Both the position numbers and the translations under genes were made by a program. Below, piece after piece: positions 36,341 to 44,330 of a stretch of DNA of 64,000 nt (positions are counted from its first letter, which is position 1; the number at the start of each line of letters is the position of its first letter). Origin of the DNA: CBDCMJ01 sp965218875 (GTDB lineage Bacteria; Chloroflexota; Dehalococcoidia; Lucifugimonadales; UBA3495); assembly GCA_965218875.1 (NCBI GenBank), contig OZ244707.1:2666001-2730000 (forward strand), written 5' to 3'. The notes under the pieces were generated by a model. The model was not told where the DNA came from, made no database searches, and saw only the letters and a program-made list of their open reading frames with translations.

Positions 36341-37982
36341 TGTCGACGCTCAGCGATTATGTCCGCCTAAGTGTCAAGGGAAAATGTCCTCTAAGTAGAT
36401 TGCCATGCTAGCAGATCACGATACTTTCGACGTTGCGCGGCCGCGCGACATGGGTGGACTCTCGGCGTTGATGTACTTCCTCACGGTGTCTCTGTGTATG
36501 CCGAGTTCCCGGGCGATCCCACGAAGGGACAGTCCCTTGCGCTTCGTCTTCTGGACCGCCTTCCATCTCGCCGTCTGAAGCGGGGTGGGCTTTCTGGACC
36601 GCGGAGTCACAGTCTTGCGAACTCTCACGGCGCCGTTGCGGCCGGCATCGTCGTGGAGGTTGTCGGCCTGGAGCACTGTGCCCATCATCGCCACCTCGTC
36701 CTCCAGTCTTGTGCTGACGCCGTTGGTCTGGAGGCTGGGAGCAGCCGTGTGTACGGTCCTCGTGTCGAAGCTGCGCAGGATACCTGGACGTGGCGGCGCT
36801 TCCTGGGAGGCGACGATACACCCTTCGTGTTGCACTGCCAGTCGTCCGTCCAGACCTTCGAGCACGTTCACCACCGACCCGGCATAGCTCGGCCGAGCAC
36901 TATCGGGAAGCAACTGCAGGGTGCGCCAGCGGTATTTCACCGTGTTGTCCCGTCCAACCCTGCGCCTGTACTTCAGGCATAGGACTGTGTCCAGGCACAT
37001 CCCCGGGTCCAAGACCCGATACGCGGTCTCCGCGTGCTCCGGCGGCACACCAAAGCGCTCATTGAAACGGGGAAGGAAGTCGTCGAGCACGTGGTTAGCG
37101 TCATCGATGGTGGTCGCGCCTGCGAGTCTCAGCTCCGTGACCAGTCTGTCCTGGAGCGTGCCCGCGGTGCGTTCCACGCGGCCTTTGGCTTGAGGAGACC
37201 GTGCGAATATCAGCTGTACGCCAAGCTCATCCATTGCCCGGGAGAACTGGGTGGGAGCAGTGGCGATCTCCGACGGCGGCGTGTGCTTGAAGACGCCATG
37301 GCGGTCTGAATAGAGTGCGAGCGGTATGCCGCAGCTCCGTATCAGATCCCGCATCAGCAGTAAGTAGCTGCGAGTGTTCTCCTGCTCGCAGAACAGGGCA
37401 TTGACGACCCAACCGCTAGCGTCGTCGACCGCCAGCAGCAATGTGAACTGGGGGCCATTCTCACCCAGCCATCTGTGGTAGCTGCCGTCGATCTGTATCA
37501 GCATTCCCTCGCGAGTCATCCGCTGCCGTCGAACACGATGCTTCGGCGGCCTGCGACGGCGAGGACTGCTCACACCGGCGTCAGTCAGTATCTTGCGCAA
37601 CGTGTTACGACCTATGTCTATGCCCTCTCGCTCCCTGAGCAACTCGCCCAGGTGCGTGTGGTTGACTCCCGCGTACCGGGTCCGCGCCAGGACCACCACG
37701 TCGGTCGCCAACGGGTCCGGTGTAGCGTTGGCCGGTCGGCGGCCACGATTCCCGTGGGCGAGTGCGGCTGCGCCGTCCCTTCTGTAGCCCGCCAGAATAC
37801 GCCTGGTGTGGCGCGCGCTCACTCCCATCAAAGTCGCTGCCTGCTCCGTGGTCATATGGTCCGCCATCAAACTGTTGAGAACCTGAAGCCTTGTCTGCTC
37901 TCTCTGCGTCAATGTCACATGCTCCTTCATGCGGACATTTTCCCTCGACAGTTAGCGAGGACATAATCGCTGAGCAGTTACA
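36341..37982 (-). mobile_element. IS1202/ISNCY-type element with long inverted repeats
   Basis: The ends read inward TGTCGACGCTCAGCGATTAT (36341) and TGTAACTGCTCAGCGATTAT (from 37982). Both go on with GTCC and share a second block GGGAAAATGTCC about 15 bases further in. The inverted repeat is therefore near 50 bases and has two conserved blocks. The element contains one transposase gene and has interrupted a SRAP gene on the left. On the right, IS21 copy 2 begins two bases later, so no target duplication can be read. Confidence 0.8.
36416..37930 (-). CDS. IS1202/ISNCY-family transposase
   Basis: 504 residues. The N-terminus has HTH units (TTEQAATLMGVSARHTRRIL) and IGRNTLRKILTDAG. The integrase-type core shows the DDE residues in LIQIDGSYHRWLGEN, LALYSDRHGVF and SPQAKGRVERTAGTL. 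A basic C-terminal part has GLSLRGIARELGIHRDTVRK. It looks complete. The element encodes no other gene. Confidence 0.9.
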   Translation of the reverse strand: MKEHVTLTQREQTRLQVLNSLMADHMTTEQAATLMGVSARHTRRILAGYRRDGAAALAHGNRGRRPANATPDPLATDVVVLARTRYAGVNHTHLGELLREREGIDIGRNTLRKILTDAGVSSPRRRRPPKHRVRRQRMTREGMLIQIDGSYHRWLGENGPQFTLLLAVDDASGWVVNALFCEQENTRSYLLLMRDLIRSCGIPLALYSDRHGVFKHTPPSEIATAPTQFSRAMDELGVQLIFARSPQAKGRVERTAGTLQDRLVTELRLAGATTIDDANHVLDDFLPRFNERFGVPPEHAETAYRVLDPGMCLDTVLCLKYRRRVGRDNTVKYRWRTLQLLPDSARPSYAGSVVNVLEGLDGRLAVQHEGCIVASQEAPPRPGILRSFDTRTVHTAAPSLQTNGVSTRLEDEVAMMGTVLQADNLHDDAGRNGAVRVRKTVTPRSRKPTPLQTARWKAVQKTKRKGLSLRGIARELGIHRDTVRKYINAESPPMSRGRATSKVS

Positions 37983-38088
37983 AGTGGGGCGGAGGAATCG
38001 TGTACCACGGAGCTGATGAGTGGGTGTAGGTAATCAGGCAGAGTGGCGATGTTGAAGGAGAAGTAAGAGGCCGTGTTGGCGGTGCCCG

Positions 38089-38871
38089 CTATTCCTCGTC
38101 CTGTTCTTCAGAAGGCTGGGACGCGGAGTCCTCCTGGCTGTGCTTGAGGCGGTAGCTCTCGCCGTTCATCTCCAGGATGTGCACGTGGTGGGTGAGACGG
38201 TCCAGCAGCGCCCCGGTGAGGCGTTCCGAGCCGAACACCTCGGTCCATTCGTCAAAGGGGAGGTTGGTGGTCACCAGGATGGAGCCCCGCTCGTAGCGCT
38301 GGCTGAATACCTCGAAGAGCAACTCCGCGCCGGTCTTGGACAGGGGCACGAAGCCCAGTTCGTCGATGATCAGCAGATTCAGCCGCGACAGCTGCCGCTG
38401 CAGGTTGAGCAGCCGTCTCTCGTCCCGGGCCTCCATCAGTTCGTGCACCAGTCCGGCGGCGGTGGTGAAGCCCACGGACACCCCGCGCTGGCAGGCGGCC
38501 AGGCCCAACCCCAAGGCCACGTGGGTCTTGCCGGTGCCGCTATTGCCGACGGCGATGACGTTCTCCCGGCGCTGTACGTACTCGCAGCGGGCCAGCTCCA
38601 GCACCAGGGCCTTGTTCACCGAGGGGATGGCCGGGAAGTCGAAGGTGTCCAGGCTCTTGACCGCGGGGAAGCGGGCGGCCCGGACCCGGCGCTCCACCAT
38701 GCGCCGGTTGCGGTCGATGAGCTCCAGTTCCGCCAGCCTGAGCAGATATTCGGAGTGGTCCACACCCTCGGCGGCGCACTGGGCGGCTGTCTTCCCGTAC
38801 TCCCTTAGGAAGCTGGGCAGCTTCAGTTCCTTCAGGTGGTGTTCCAACAGCAGCGTGGACCTTTGGCTCAT
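38089..38871 (-). CDS. istB: IstB-type helper ATPase
   Basis: 260 residues. The N-terminal domain MSQRSTLLLEHHLKELKLPS is followed by AVGNSGTGKTHVALGLGLAA (Walker A) and LLIIDELGFVPLSKTGAELL (Walker B and sensor region), then SILVTTNLPFDEW. AAA+ ATPase that loads IstA at target DNA. It overlaps istA by four bases (ATGA). Copy 1 of the same gene is frameshifted. Confidence 0.95.
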   Translation of the reverse strand: MSQRSTLLLEHHLKELKLPSFLREYGKTAAQCAAEGVDHSEYLLRLAELELIDRNRRMVERRVRAARFPAVKSLDTFDFPAIPSVNKALVLELARCEYVQRRENVIAVGNSGTGKTHVALGLGLAACQRGVSVGFTTAAGLVHELMEARDERRLLNLQRQLSRLNLLIIDELGFVPLSKTGAELLFEVFSQRYERGSILVTTNLPFDEWTEVFGSERLTGALLDRLTHHVHILEMNGESYRLKHSQEDSASQPSEEQDEE

Positions 38872-40376
38872 GGCGCCCTCCCCGACAGCAGGCTCATGTA
38901 ATCGCCGGCGGAGGTGGCGCTGACCCTGATCCTGGGGAGGTAGGGATACAGTTCCAGGTCCAGCCGGGGTGCCCGCCTCTCCAGCCGGCAGAGCGCCAGA
39001 TGCTTCACCGCGTCGAAGCTCAGCGCCCCCAGCCTGAGGGCGTCCTTGAGGGCTGTATGCACCTCCTGCTGGGAGAAGGTCTCCAGCAGCCGGAGCACTT
39101 GGACGTACTCCCGCTTGCCCCGCCGGCCCATGCGGGCTTCCAGCAGGCGGCGCATGGCGCCGAACTCATGGGGCAATTCCCAACCCTGCAGGGGGGCGGC
39201 CTGGTCCAGGGCTCCGGTCTTCTGCTCCAACAGCGGCAGGTAGTGGATGGGGTCGTAGACAAAGTCGTCCCTCTGATAGGAGCGGGTATGCCGCGCGATG
39301 ACCTCTGACCCGCAGCTGATGACCACCCGGTCCACGTAGCCCCGCACCATGACGTCCCGGTGCCCGTAGGCCACCGGGACCGAGTAGTCATTGGTCCGGT
39401 ACCGGACCAGGGATAGGGAACTCACCCGCCCCGCCTGCCGGTCGCAGGCTTCGTAGGGCCCTGGCGGCAGTGTGAGCAGCGCCTCCAGGTCCCGCTCCAT
39501 GCGCTGGCCGATGGTCTCAGAGTGCCCCCTGAGCCTGGCGTCCATCCGCTCCAGGCAGCGCCGCTCCAGGTGGGCATTCAGGGCGTCGAAGCTCTCGAAG
39601 GACGGGATGGGCACCAGGAAGTTGCGCCGGGCGTACCCCACCAAGCCCTCCACCTTGCCTTTGTCATTACCCTTGCCCGGACGCCCGAACCGGTCCTCGA
39701 AGAGGTAGTGGGACTGAAGCTCGGTGAAGGCGCGGGTGCGTTTCCTCCGGCCGTCCCCCAGTATCTTGGCCACGGCCAGCTTGGTATTGTCGTAGAGAAT
39801 GCTTTGGGGCACTCCGCCCAGGAAGGCGAAGGCCGACACGTGGCCGTCCAGGAAGGCCTCGGTGGTCTCCGCGGGGTAGGCCTTCACAAAGCCGCCGTCG
39901 CTGTGGGGCAGGTCCATGACGAAGCAGTGGGCCTTCTGCTCCACTCCGCCAATGATAGCCAGGGCCTCGCCGAAGTCGCACTGGGCGTGCCCCGGCGGAT
40001 GCGACAGCGGCACGAACATCTCCCGGGTCCGGAGGCGGCGTTCTCTTACGTAGTCCTTGACCGTGGTGTATCCGCCGTCAAACCCGTACTCGTCCCTGAG
40101 CCGCTCGAAGATGCGCCTGGCCGTGTGACGCTGCTTCTTGGGGACCCTGTGGTCTTCTTCCAGGATGTGGTCGATGACGCCGGTGAAGGATTCTAGCTTG
40201 GGCCTCTTGGGCGGACTCTGCCGCCGGTAGCCCGGCGGCACGGAGTAGGCCAGCATCTTGCGCACCGTCTCCCGGTGCAGGCCGAACGTCCGTGCCGCCT
40301 CCCGGATGCTCATCCCTTCCACCATCACCGCCCTGCGGACCCGCAGATACACGTCCACCTTGTACATCCGTCCCAC
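38868..40376 (-). CDS. istA: IstA-type transposase
   Basis: 502 residues. The N-terminal helix-turn-helix is VMVEGMSIREAARTFGLHRE. The DDE core has HAQCDFGEALAIIGGVEQKA (first Asp), SILYDNTKLAVAK (second Asp) and GNDKGKVEGLVGYARR (Glu). A basic C-terminal DNA-binding region follows. The start at ATG 40376, or the in-frame ATG three codons later, is plausible. Complete. Confidence 0.95.
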   Translation of the reverse strand: MGRMYKVDVYLRVRRAVMVEGMSIREAARTFGLHRETVRKMLAYSVPPGYRRQSPPKRPKLESFTGVIDHILEEDHRVPKKQRHTARRIFERLRDEYGFDGGYTTVKDYVRERRLRTREMFVPLSHPPGHAQCDFGEALAIIGGVEQKAHCFVMDLPHSDGGFVKAYPAETTEAFLDGHVSAFAFLGGVPQSILYDNTKLAVAKILGDGRRKRTRAFTELQSHYLFEDRFGRPGKGNDKGKVEGLVGYARRNFLVPIPSFESFDALNAHLERRCLERMDARLRGHSETIGQRMERDLEALLTLPPGPYEACDRQAGRVSSLSLVRYRTNDYSVPVAYGHRDVMVRGYVDRVVISCGSEVIARHTRSYQRDDFVYDPIHYLPLLEQKTGALDQAAPLQGWELPHEFGAMRRLLEARMGRRGKREYVQVLRLLETFSQQEVHTALKDALRLGALSFDAVKHLALCRLERRAPRLDLELYPYLPRIRVSATSAGDYMSLLSGRAP

Positions 40377-40489
40377 CGCCCATAGGCTCGACTTCCAAAC
40401 CTATGGATGGCGATAGGCGGTACAGTATTCAATCGCCGTTTGTCAGCAATCCTCCGCCTACGCGGTCCACTTTAACGCCGCCGATTACA

Positions 40490-40922
40490 CATTCCCAAGT
40501 TCCCTTCGGCCGTAGTTTTAGTTCACCAAGCGTGCCAATCAATTATACCCTCCAAAACATCCCCGGCAGGAACTGACAGCGCGCCCTTACAGATGTTATT
40601 GACATGGACGAGCGGTATCTGACGGTTAGAGGTCCAGAACCACGACCTTCGCGAGAAAGACGGGAACCGGACTTCCGAAATTGGGGCGTTGCTAGCGGAT
40701 TTCTTCGGTCAAGCAAGGGTGTACGGCTTCGTTTCGGTTCATGGACCGCGTAAATTCGACACCAATTCCCTTCACCGATGTTCCACAACAGCCAAACTGT
40801 GCCATTGGTCTGGTGATTGCTAAACGCGAACGGCCCCAGGGGCTCCAATAACCTCTTGGATGAAACCAACAGAGGGAGATTGGTTCAAGCGTACTCCATT
40901 TCCTCCTGTGAGGTGGACCCCG
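40490..40922. other. No gene seen
   Basis: The space between IS21 copy 2 and a transposase remnant. One open frame on the minus strand (40543-40869) has no recognisable features, unusual composition and no ribosome site. Nothing else is supported here. Confidence 0.5.
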
Positions 40923-41110
40923 TTAATTGGACCGAGTTGGAGCGGAGTTAAGTGAGGGTCCCATCGCCCCGCCAGCGACGCCCACGCCGGGTCCGACAAA
41001 CGCCTCCTTTCCTTCGACTCTTCTTCCCGGACGGCCTGGTCTCCCTGGAACACGTCGGCCGGGATCAGATAACCTGGGGTTTGATAAGGCCGACCGTTGC
41101 CTCTTGTCCT
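40923..41110 (-). pseudogene. C-terminal remnant of an IS481/IS3-type transposase
   Basis: One frame reads YQTPGYLIPADVFQGDQAVR, then EEESKERRRLSDP, and another ends GPSLNSAPTRSN followed by a stop at 40923. These match the end of integrase-core transposases (Y-TPAxVFxGxQ... SLNSAPILSN). The frames are shifted relative to each other, and an upstream stop removes the catalytic part. TGGACC motifs just after the stop (40912-40945) may be the old element end. Confidence 0.45.
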
Positions 41111-41249
41111 GGTTCATTGGCGCCCGCTGCAACCTCGACCGGGCATCGCCGGTTCCGTTCCCCCCTGAGTCTGTAGCCCGGGAAGCCCTGTGGCTAGAAG
41201 AGCCGGAGCAACCATACCGTGACGCCCACCGTGGGCCGATGGTTTGCCG

Positions 41250-41930
41250 TCAACTGCTGGCGGGTCGCGCCAATGCCTCGATGATCTCCGGGCCGTCATT
41301 AGCCACGGAGTTGACCAGGGCGGAGACCTCGTAGGCATCCATGGTGTCGGCGGGATAGGGACTCAGGACGCCGTCAAGCGCGATGGGATCGTCGACACTT
41401 TGGTCCAGCCAGAGCCCTTCCATCTCCCTGGGCAACACCACTGGCATCCGGTCGTGGATGGGCCGGAGCAGGTCATTGGCCGTGGTCGTGATGATGGTGC
41501 ACGATGGGACGGCGTTGCCCTCCGGGTCTCTCCACACCGACCACAGCCCCGCGAGGGCAAAGGGTCCCCCCGACCTCATGACGACGCGCATGGGTCTCTT
41601 GACTCGCCCCACTCGCTGCCACTCGTAGAAGCCGTCCACCAGCACGAGGCATCTCCGGCGTCTCAGCGCGTCCCGGAAGGCCGGCTTCTCGCCCACCGTC
41701 TCCGCCTTGGCGTTGATCATCCGCCTTCCGGTGGAGGCGCTCTTCGCCCAGTGCGGTATCAAACCCCAGCGCATGAACCCGCCGCGCCGGGTCTCTCCGC
41801 CCACGACGGTCAGCACGTCCTGGGTAGGAGCGACGTTGTAGGCTGGTTTGAAGGTCAGCCGGTCGCCGTCGAACTCGAACCGCAGCGCCAACTCCCCAAG
41901 ATGGGCTGTCAGGCTGTATCTACCGCACAT
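41250..41930 (-). CDS. SRAP-family protein (YedK/HMCES, abasic-site DNA-protein cross-link)
   Basis: 226 residues from ATG 41930: MCGRYSLTAHLGELALRFEF with catalytic Cys2 (exposed after Met removal). The family residues follow in FKPAYNVAPTQDVLTVV, MRWGLIPHWAK, RCLVLVDGFYEWQ and IHDRMPVVLPRE (active-site His). SRAP proteins cap abasic sites in single-stranded DNA, and in bacteria they are linked to the SOS response. The upstream in-frame extension to 42113 is not family sequence. A diverged, disrupted second copy lies at 36261. Confidence 0.92.
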   Translation of the reverse strand: MCGRYSLTAHLGELALRFEFDGDRLTFKPAYNVAPTQDVLTVVGGETRRGGFMRWGLIPHWAKSASTGRRMINAKAETVGEKPAFRDALRRRRCLVLVDGFYEWQRVGRVKRPMRVVMRSGGPFALAGLWSVWRDPEGNAVPSCTIITTTANDLLRPIHDRMPVVLPREMEGLWLDQSVDDPIALDGVLSPYPADTMDAYEVSALVNSVANDGPEIIEALARPASS

Positions 41931-42021
41931 GGCGGCTCCATGATGGACCAGCAGGTGCTCCCGCCCAATCCCCGGCCGCCTCGGCGTCGGTCGTGCGGGA
42001 GCGCAATTAAGGCATCGCACT

Positions 42022-42228
42022 TGGGCGGACGGTCGCTGCACACCAACACAGACGGCGATGGAAAACTTTGCGCGGAAGACTGCCCGCCGGTTTCCTAACA
42101 AGTCTCGGTACACCGAAGGGAAGATGCCCGCTTATGGCAACAGGGTGAAGGAAATGATGAAGGTTCTTGATTTTGTCCAGCTTGGTGGACCGGCGCGATA
42201 CCGTGGGCAGGGGCCTCCGCACACGTGA
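42022..42228 (+). pseudogene. Diverged copy of the small SRAP-linked ORF
   Basis: In this frame the sequence reads WADGRCTPTQTAMENFARK, then PAYGNRVKEMMKVLDFVQLG, matching the ORF at 35952-36251. The N-terminal part that matches is in another frame, so this copy seems shifted. From about 42193 rightward the homology ends and the HNH-Excalibur gene, on the opposite strand, begins to overlap. Confidence 0.4.
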
Positions 42229-42790
42229 TCCGGCCGTTCCCGTGGTCGTCCCACAGGGCCAGGGCGTCCACGTCGGGGTCAGGACTGGGGGTTGGCGCCG
42301 CTGCTCGAGTCGCAGTGGCATCTGCAGTTGCCGAGGCTCTGGGCGTCAGCACGACGATATCGAATGACTCACACCCGGCCAGAACCTTGTCGACGGCGTC
42401 AGCCTCGGGACGGTCGATGGTAAGCCCGTATTCGAGCCGGACTTGGATGGTTCGACCCAGGTACCAGCACTCGTTCAGATCGGGGAGCCACTCGACCGCG
42501 TCCTTGTCGGACTTCTGGTGGCGGTTGACGCTGGGCGACGCCAGCGTAAGGTTCAGCAGGTCCGAGGCGAACTTGGCCCGAGTTGCCGGGCCGGCGGCAC
42601 AAAGGCCGCTGTCGTGCGCTTCGGAGCGTGCGACGATGTGCTCGATGTCCGTTTCCCTGATGCTGTCGAACCAAGTCCCTGTGTAGGGGCCGTGGTTCCG
42701 TTTGCTTTTAGAGTATGGCATACCTACGCCCAGATAGCCCGTACACCAAAAGCAAACGGGACCCTGAGTACTAGCCGTTCCTAACTTCAA
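42095..42790 (-). CDS. HNH endonuclease-like protein with Excalibur-type C-terminus, probably 3'-altered
   Basis: 231 residues. The HNH-like core is SIRETDIEHIVARSEAHDSG, then FASDLLNLTLASPSVNRHQK and EWLPDLNECWYLG, close to GmrSD/DUF1524-like secreted nucleases. The C-terminal stretch LALWDDHGNGRITCAEAPAH is the first half of an Excalibur-like calcium site. The usual second half (HPAYxYMxDxDxDGxxCE) is missing: at about 42190 the sequence passes into the SRAP-linked duplicated module. The N-terminus has no signal peptide in this frame, so the true start may be upstream. Activity is uncertain. Confidence 0.6.
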   Translation of the reverse strand: MKLGTASTQGPVCFWCTGYLGVGMPYSKSKRNHGPYTGTWFDSIRETDIEHIVARSEAHDSGLCAAGPATRAKFASDLLNLTLASPSVNRHQKSDKDAVEWLPDLNECWYLGRTIQVRLEYGLTIDRPEADAVDKVLAGCESFDIVVLTPRASATADATATRAAAPTPSPDPDVDALALWDDHGNGRITCAEAPAHGIAPVHQAGQNQEPSSFPSPCCHKRASSLRCTETC

Positions 42791-43160
42791 GAGTGTTTGC
42801 GCGTCTCTTCATGGGGTGCCGTTAACGACGATGGACCTAACCTGTGGTACGATTAACGTGCTGGGGCGGCTCACCAGTACCTCCTCCAAAGTTCACCGCC
42901 CTGGTCTAGCAGGCCAAGGCGGCTTTCACGTACAAAACCATGTACAAAAGAGGCGTCGAAGCCCAAACATTCAACGTTTTAGGCACGAATATAGCAGCCG
43001 TAGACTCCCTCGCACTCCCGCCAGTGATTCGAGCTCCCTCCTCGCCCCAACACTGTCGGGAACTCCGGCCTCCATGCACCGGACTCCGGCGGCCCGCCGA
43101 TGAGGCGGCAGCTCTTTTCCATCACTCCTTCAGGTCATTCCATATTGCCAACGTCGCGGG
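42791..43160. other. No gene seen
   Basis: Between the HNH gene and the small membrane protein. Short open frames on the plus strand have no ribosome sites and no recognisable features. No RNA gene fold is seen. A terminator follows at 43168. Confidence 0.4.
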
Positions 43161-43167
43161 CGACAAA

Positions 43168-43199
43168 GAGGGCCCCGCGGCAAGCCGGGGGCCCTCAGG
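43168..43199 (-). terminator. Rho-independent terminator of the small membrane protein gene
   Basis: On the minus strand GAGGGCCCC pairs with GGGGCCCTC across a ten-base loop, followed by TTTGT. It lies about 24 bases past the stop codon at 43223. The T tract is short. Confidence 0.65.
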
Positions 43200-43222
43200 G
43201 GTACCGGACCGTCTAGAGCCGC

Positions 43223-43549
43223 TTAGTCCTGTTGACCTTGCTGCAGGACCTTGAAGTAGCCGGAAACCGGGTGCTCCTTGGCAACCCACCCCAGGGCTAC
43301 GTCCACCAGGCCGCCGATGAAGGAGGATATGAGGACCACGTAGATGTGAAGGTTGAAGTACATCAGGCCCTGGTCGGGACTGCTGGCGATGTGATTGGTC
43401 CATAGGGCCTCGCCTATGATCACGCCCAGCAGCGGGAAGGCGGCCATCCGCATCCAACTGGTGTATTTCCGGCCGAGCAAGGTATACCACACCACACCCA
43501 ACCCATAGCTGATCGCTACCGTGTAAAACATGAATCCTAGTTCAGGCAT
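43223..43549 (-). CDS. Small integral membrane protein
   Basis: 108 residues from ATG 43549, with GAGG nine bases upstream. Three hydrophobic stretches: FMFYTVAISYGLGVVWYTLL, MAAFPLLGVIIGEALW and FNLHIYVVLISSFIGGLVDV. The C-terminus is charged and soluble (KVLQQGQQD). No family is recognised. It stands alone, with a terminator downstream. Confidence 0.7.
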   Translation of the reverse strand: MPELGFMFYTVAISYGLGVVWYTLLGRKYTSWMRMAAFPLLGVIIGEALWTNHIASSPDQGLMYFNLHIYVVLISSFIGGLVDVALGWVAKEHPVSGYFKVLQQGQQD

Positions 43550-43823
43550 GGTTACCTCTTCAAGAAATTAAGATTGCTTAGGGAGTGCTTGGCAACAATT
43601 CCACTACCCCACAACCAGTCTATGTTGTATTTCTCACCTCTCTTCAGAGTACCTGACCTGGTTGACTCTGGCGGGAGTATAACCAGAACCAATTCTTGTT
43701 TTCCCGCGTTTCCGGCGCGAAATTCGAGCACTTAATTGAGGTTTTCCCGATCGGCCAATAGCCCACGCCGGGGCAAGGACTGACGGTGGAGAGTGGGATA
43801 ACGGAGACTGAACAGTCACGCCG

Positions 43824-44007
43824 GGGTGTCCGTCACACTTTCGCGGAGTCGGTAATCCGCGCCGTTGAAAACCATGGTGGACGAGGAATCCGGCCCCTGG
43901 GAGGTAGGTGCGTCCGCTGCGGGGCCATCAACCTACCTCCGGGTAGGGGCGAAAGATTTTTCGCCCCTACGAGGCGGCGCCATCGCTCGAAAACCTGACG
44001 GACACCC
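43824..44007. repeat. MITE-like element with 12-bp inverted repeats
   Basis: GGGTGTCCGTCA (43824-43835) and TGACGGACACCC (43996-44007) are perfect inverted repeats. The 9-base sequences just outside, GTCACGCCG (43815-43823) and GTCACACCG (44008-44016), look like a target duplication with one change. Inside is a perfect 12-base hairpin (GTAGGGGCGAAA with TTTCGCCCCTAC, 43942-43969). No coding capacity. The space 43550-43823 before it shows no gene. Confidence 0.6.
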
Positions 44008-44016
44008 GTCACACCG

Positions 44017-44221
44017 GGGTCATTCAATTGTCCCCAAATGTCATTCCGAGTCCGCCCACACCTGTCATTCCGAACCCGTCGAGACGGGGAGGAATATAAA
44101 AATCTTCCGGTCAACCTACCCTGGCTCCCAATAGCGACTTGAGATTCCTCACTCCGCCATGCTCCGTTTCGGAATGACATGGAGGCAGCGGCGCAGTTCC
44201 AGGCCAACAATTGAATGACCC
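44017..44221. repeat. MITE-like element, family with TIR AGGGTCATTYAATTG, copy A
   Basis: GGGTCATTCAATTGT (from 44017) and ACAATTGAATGACCC (to 44221) are inverted repeats of 14-15 bases. The flanks carry CCCGTCACACCGGGG on both sides (44005-44019 and 44224-44238). The interior has TGTCATTCCG and CGGAATGACA palindromic units. Copies B (53021) and C (61242) have related ends. It directly neighbours the element at 43824-44007. Confidence 0.6.
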
Positions 44222-44330
44222 TGCCCGTCACACCGGGGCAGGTTGGCTAGCCAGTCATTGGGGAATTATATACAATCTTACCCTATTATGATATAATGTA
44301 ATATATCAAGAATACTGGGGTGAGAACGAG

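Larger units (their letters stand above)
37985..40489 (-). mobile_element. IS21-family element, copy 2 (intact)
   Basis: The left end is TGGGGCGGAG with TGTACCAC a little further in; the right end reads inward TGTAATCGGCGGCGTTAAAG, then TGGACC. It holds overlapping istA and istB genes without lesions. It abuts the IS1202-type element. Direct repeats at the two borders are not apparent. Confidence 0.85.

Noticed and set aside
40543..40869. 108-residue minus-strand ORF
   Set aside because: No ribosome site, no recognisable motif, lies among IS debris.
41244..42098. A 284-residue plus-strand ORF opposite the SRAP gene
   Set aside because: Composition and lack of motifs show it is antisense; only its last part touches the small conserved ORF, in a different frame.
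42840..42960. Possible tRNA or tmRNA gene
   Set aside because: No cloverleaf, TPsiC sequence or CCA-proximal stem could be formed.
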